Shown here: positions 62,720 to 64,000 of the stretch, piece by piece
Layout: each line of letters begins with the position of its first letter
Position numbering within the stretch: the first letter of the stretch is position 1
NCBI RefSeq assembly: GCF_900604945.1
Contig: NZ_UWPB01000002.1
Span: forward strand, 248,001 to 312,000
DNA from: Ruminococcus sp. Marseille-P6503
GTDB taxonomy: Bacteria > Bacillota > Clostridia > Oscillospirales > Ruminococcaceae
Direction: 5' to 3'
DNA length: 64,000 nucleotides
Notes under the pieces: model-generated
Seen by the model: only the letters and a program-made list of their open reading frames with translations
Databases searched by the model: none
What the model was told of the DNA's origin: nothing
Made by a program: the position numbers and the translations under genes

Positions 62720-63403
62720 ATGGATTCACCGCAGAAGGGAATGATCTCAGTTTCAATGATGTGCGTAAGCATCGACCAGACCCTGGATTATCTTGCGGCT
62801 TTTGAGAAAAACGGCGTAGAGCTTCTTCACATAGACGTTATGGACGGAGATTTTGTGCCTAATATCACGCTGGGCACCGATTATGTCAGACAGCTGAGAA
62901 AACTTACGAAAATACCCTTTGATTTTCACTTCATGGTTACCGAGCCGGAGGAAAAAATGAAATGGTACGATATACAGGAAAACGACTATGTCGCGGTGCA
63001 TTACGAATCCACAAGGCACATCGACAAATGTATGCAGTATATCAGAAGTCTGGGAGCAAAGCCTATTCTCGCGCTTAATCCGGGAACTCCCATATGCGTG
63101 ATCGAGGAGGTTCTGGATTATCTGGACGGCGTTCTTGTCATGAGCGTTAATCCCGGCTTTGCGGGACAGAAGCTTATTCCCGGCACCCTTGAAAAAGTAA
63201 AAAGGGTAAGAAGCTTTCTTGACGAAAGAGACAGACAGGACGTTATCATCGAATCGGACGGAAATATGTCGAACGAAAACGTCCGGCTGGCCTACAGGGC
63301 AGGCTCGCGTATTTTCGTAGCGGGAACCTCAAGCATAGTAAAGCCCTCTCTTGACGGCGTGGACGAAAGGATCGCCGAAAAGAGAAAACATATGACGCTA
63401 TAA
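62720..63403 (+). CDS. Ribulose-phosphate 3-epimerase-like protein
   Basis: The 227-residue TIM barrel retains HIDVMDGDFVPNITLG near residue 37, FHFMVTEPEEK near 73, ALNPGTPICVIEEVLDYLDG near 120 and MSVNPGFAGQKL near 144. It departs from the canonical VDGGI at the last catalytic Asp, where it reads IESDGNMS near 177, and from AGSAIF with AGTSSI. Both metal-binding Asp positions are kept. It probably interconverts pentulose phosphates and could supply ribulose 5-phosphate to the TarJ-like enzyme. AAAGGA precedes the ATG, which overlaps the end of the preceding operon gene closely. Confidence 0.88.
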   Translation: MDSPQKGMISVSMMCVSIDQTLDYLAAFEKNGVELLHIDVMDGDFVPNITLGTDYVRQLRKLTKIPFDFHFMVTEPEEKMKWYDIQENDYVAVHYESTRHIDKCMQYIRSLGAKPILALNPGTPICVIEEVLDYLDGVLVMSVNPGFAGQKLIPGTLEKVKRVRSFLDERDRQDVIIESDGNMSNENVRLAYRAGSRIFVAGTSSIVKPSLDGVDERIAEKRKHMTL

Positions 63404-63414
63404 AACTACAGCAT

Positions 63415-63447
63415 TGCCGCAGACGCTTTTGCCCTGCGGCATTTTTC
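63415..63447 (+). terminator. Terminator of the teichoic-acid-like cluster
   Basis: GCCGCAG pairs with CTGCGGC and is followed by ATTTTTCATT, 13 bases after the epimerase stop. Confidence 0.75.
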
Positions 63448-63752
63448 ATTATCAGGCATTAAATACTTCACCCCTTCACTTACAGGCACAAAAGGGGCGG
63501 AGGTTGCACGCAAACGTGCAACTTTGCTTAAAAAAATTATGCTTGATCCCAAAATTCGTATTTCTGTACAAAAATCCAATGGAACATTTGTGCAAAGCGA
63601 CGGCAATTTTTTTGTTTTTAAACCGCCCCGTATATTTCGGCGCAAAAAGCAAATAATATTGTCAGCGTGAATAAGCTTATAAAATTACGGATTGGAGGAT
63701 TGTCCTCGCAGCTACGCTTCACGTCTGCTAAAGGCTGCGCAGGACGGAAATA
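63448..63752. other. Intergenic leader of spoVAC with a perfect hairpin
   Basis: No gene is supported here. GGTTGCACG CAAA CGTGCAAC (63503-63522) forms a perfect stem of eight bases or more with a CAAA loop and only a weak T-run. A spore-stage promoter is expected near 63660-63730 but not identified. Confidence 0.45.
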
Positions 63753-64000
63753 ATGGATATAAAGTTAAGCAAATCTCAGTATTCCCAAATGTACAAGAAA
63801 GCTTCAGAGGGAACCAAGTGGTATCTGACCATACCTAAAGCGTTCGTCATTGGCGGACTTATCTGCGTGCTGGGAGAAGCTTTGCTGAATATGTACTCTT
63901 CCTACGGACTTTCCGAAAAAAACGCGGGAACGGCGACCTCGATAACTTTGATTCTTATTTCCGCGGTCCTTACCGGCTTCGGACTTTATGATAAAATTGC
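63753..64000 (+). CDS. spoVAC: Stage V sporulation protein AC, partial
   Basis: The visible 82 residues start MDIKLSKSQYSQMYKKASEG and continue with PKAFVIGGLICVLGEALLNM, TATSITLILISAVLTGFGLY, the SpoVAC pattern of paired membrane segments. SpoVA proteins move dipicolinic acid into spores. The gene runs off the right edge; spoVAD and spoVAE would be expected to follow. AGGACGG precedes the ATG. It suggests the organism can form spores, or retains genes for it. Confidence 0.88.
   Translation, partial: MDIKLSKSQYSQMYKKASEGTKWYLTIPKAFVIGGLICVLGEALLNMYSSYGLSEKNAGTATSITLILISAVLTGFGLYDKI

Noticed and set aside
61569-62756. 395-codon minus-strand frame
   Set aside because: Antisense to the long glycerophosphotransferase gene, which has clear family motifs.
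1-64000. CRISPR arrays or rRNA genes
   Set aside because: No regularly spaced short direct repeats and no rRNA signature were seen.

Overview
The window looks like a chromosomal segment of a Gram-positive, anaerobic, polysaccharide-degrading Oscillospiraceae bacterium close to Ruminococcus. The reasons are a 389-residue cellobiose 2-epimerase that matches my recollection of the R. albus enzyme, a set of GH5, GH26, GH95 and GH130 enzymes, a stand-alone [FeFe] hydrogenase, ribonuclease Y, a T-box leader, a spoVAC start, and TTGACA/TATAAT promoters that nearly always have 17-bp spacers. No searches were run. All family calls come from motifs, length and context.

Layout. 1-1270: a T-box-controlled minus-strand pair, a small membrane protein and an alpha/beta hydrolase with a membrane-spanning N-terminus. 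1321-3305: rny. 3317-4790: an IS110-family element with a candidate bridge RNA. 4835-6325: an O-antigen-ligase-like membrane protein. 6383-7594: a GH130 mannoside phosphorylase with cre-like operators. 7776-9645: a two-gene minimal SUF (SMS-type) Fe-S cluster system. 9753-13975: pth-mfd. 14187-15797: a group-B-like [FeFe] hydrogenase. 15922-20343: a minus-strand group of a DUF1015 protein, cellobiose 2-epimerase, a PHP protein and a GH5 glucanase. 20490-25483: secA and typA. 25594-27001: a zinc-ribbon membrane protein and tRNA-Pro.

27002-36713 is an accessory island. It starts with a decayed conjugative-element fragment: a SprT-like pseudogene and two orphan genes that share a repeated leader. 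A LysR-controlled redox cluster follows (SnoaL-like protein, flavodoxin and four aldo/keto reductases, one of them a lipoprotein), and then a complete IS3-family element. 36992-43921 is a proB/proA operon that also carries a D-2-hydroxyacid dehydrogenase, a NUDIX hydrolase, a possible ADP-ribosyltransferase-fold protein and three tandem lipoprotein paralogs.

44006-48218 encodes GH95 and a GH26 lipoprotein mannanase. 48510-52808 has a GH25 lysozyme and a MATE transporter. 52881-63447 is a cell-surface polymer region: a YfhO-type membrane protein, a NUDIX hydrolase, two CDP-glycerol glycerophosphotransferase-like enzymes, a pyruvyl-transferase-like protein, an IspD/TarI cytidylyltransferase, a TarJ-like dehydrogenase and a ribulose-phosphate-epimerase-like protein. 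Together these suggest teichoic-acid-like polyol-phosphate synthesis. The window ends inside spoVAC.

Two functional stories stand out. One is mannan use: GH26 cuts outside the cell, and cellobiose 2-epimerase plus GH130 handle the oligosaccharides inside, although the genes sit in three separate loci. The other is a wall-polymer cluster with what looks like a dedicated CDP-ribitol branch. The less conventional elements are the T-box target, the IS110 bridge RNA with a guide-like match to its own flank, the triplicated lipoproteins whose C-terminal codons are the next gene's ribosome-binding site, the leader repeats of the mobile island, and an intergenic hairpin repeat found twice, 44 kb apart.
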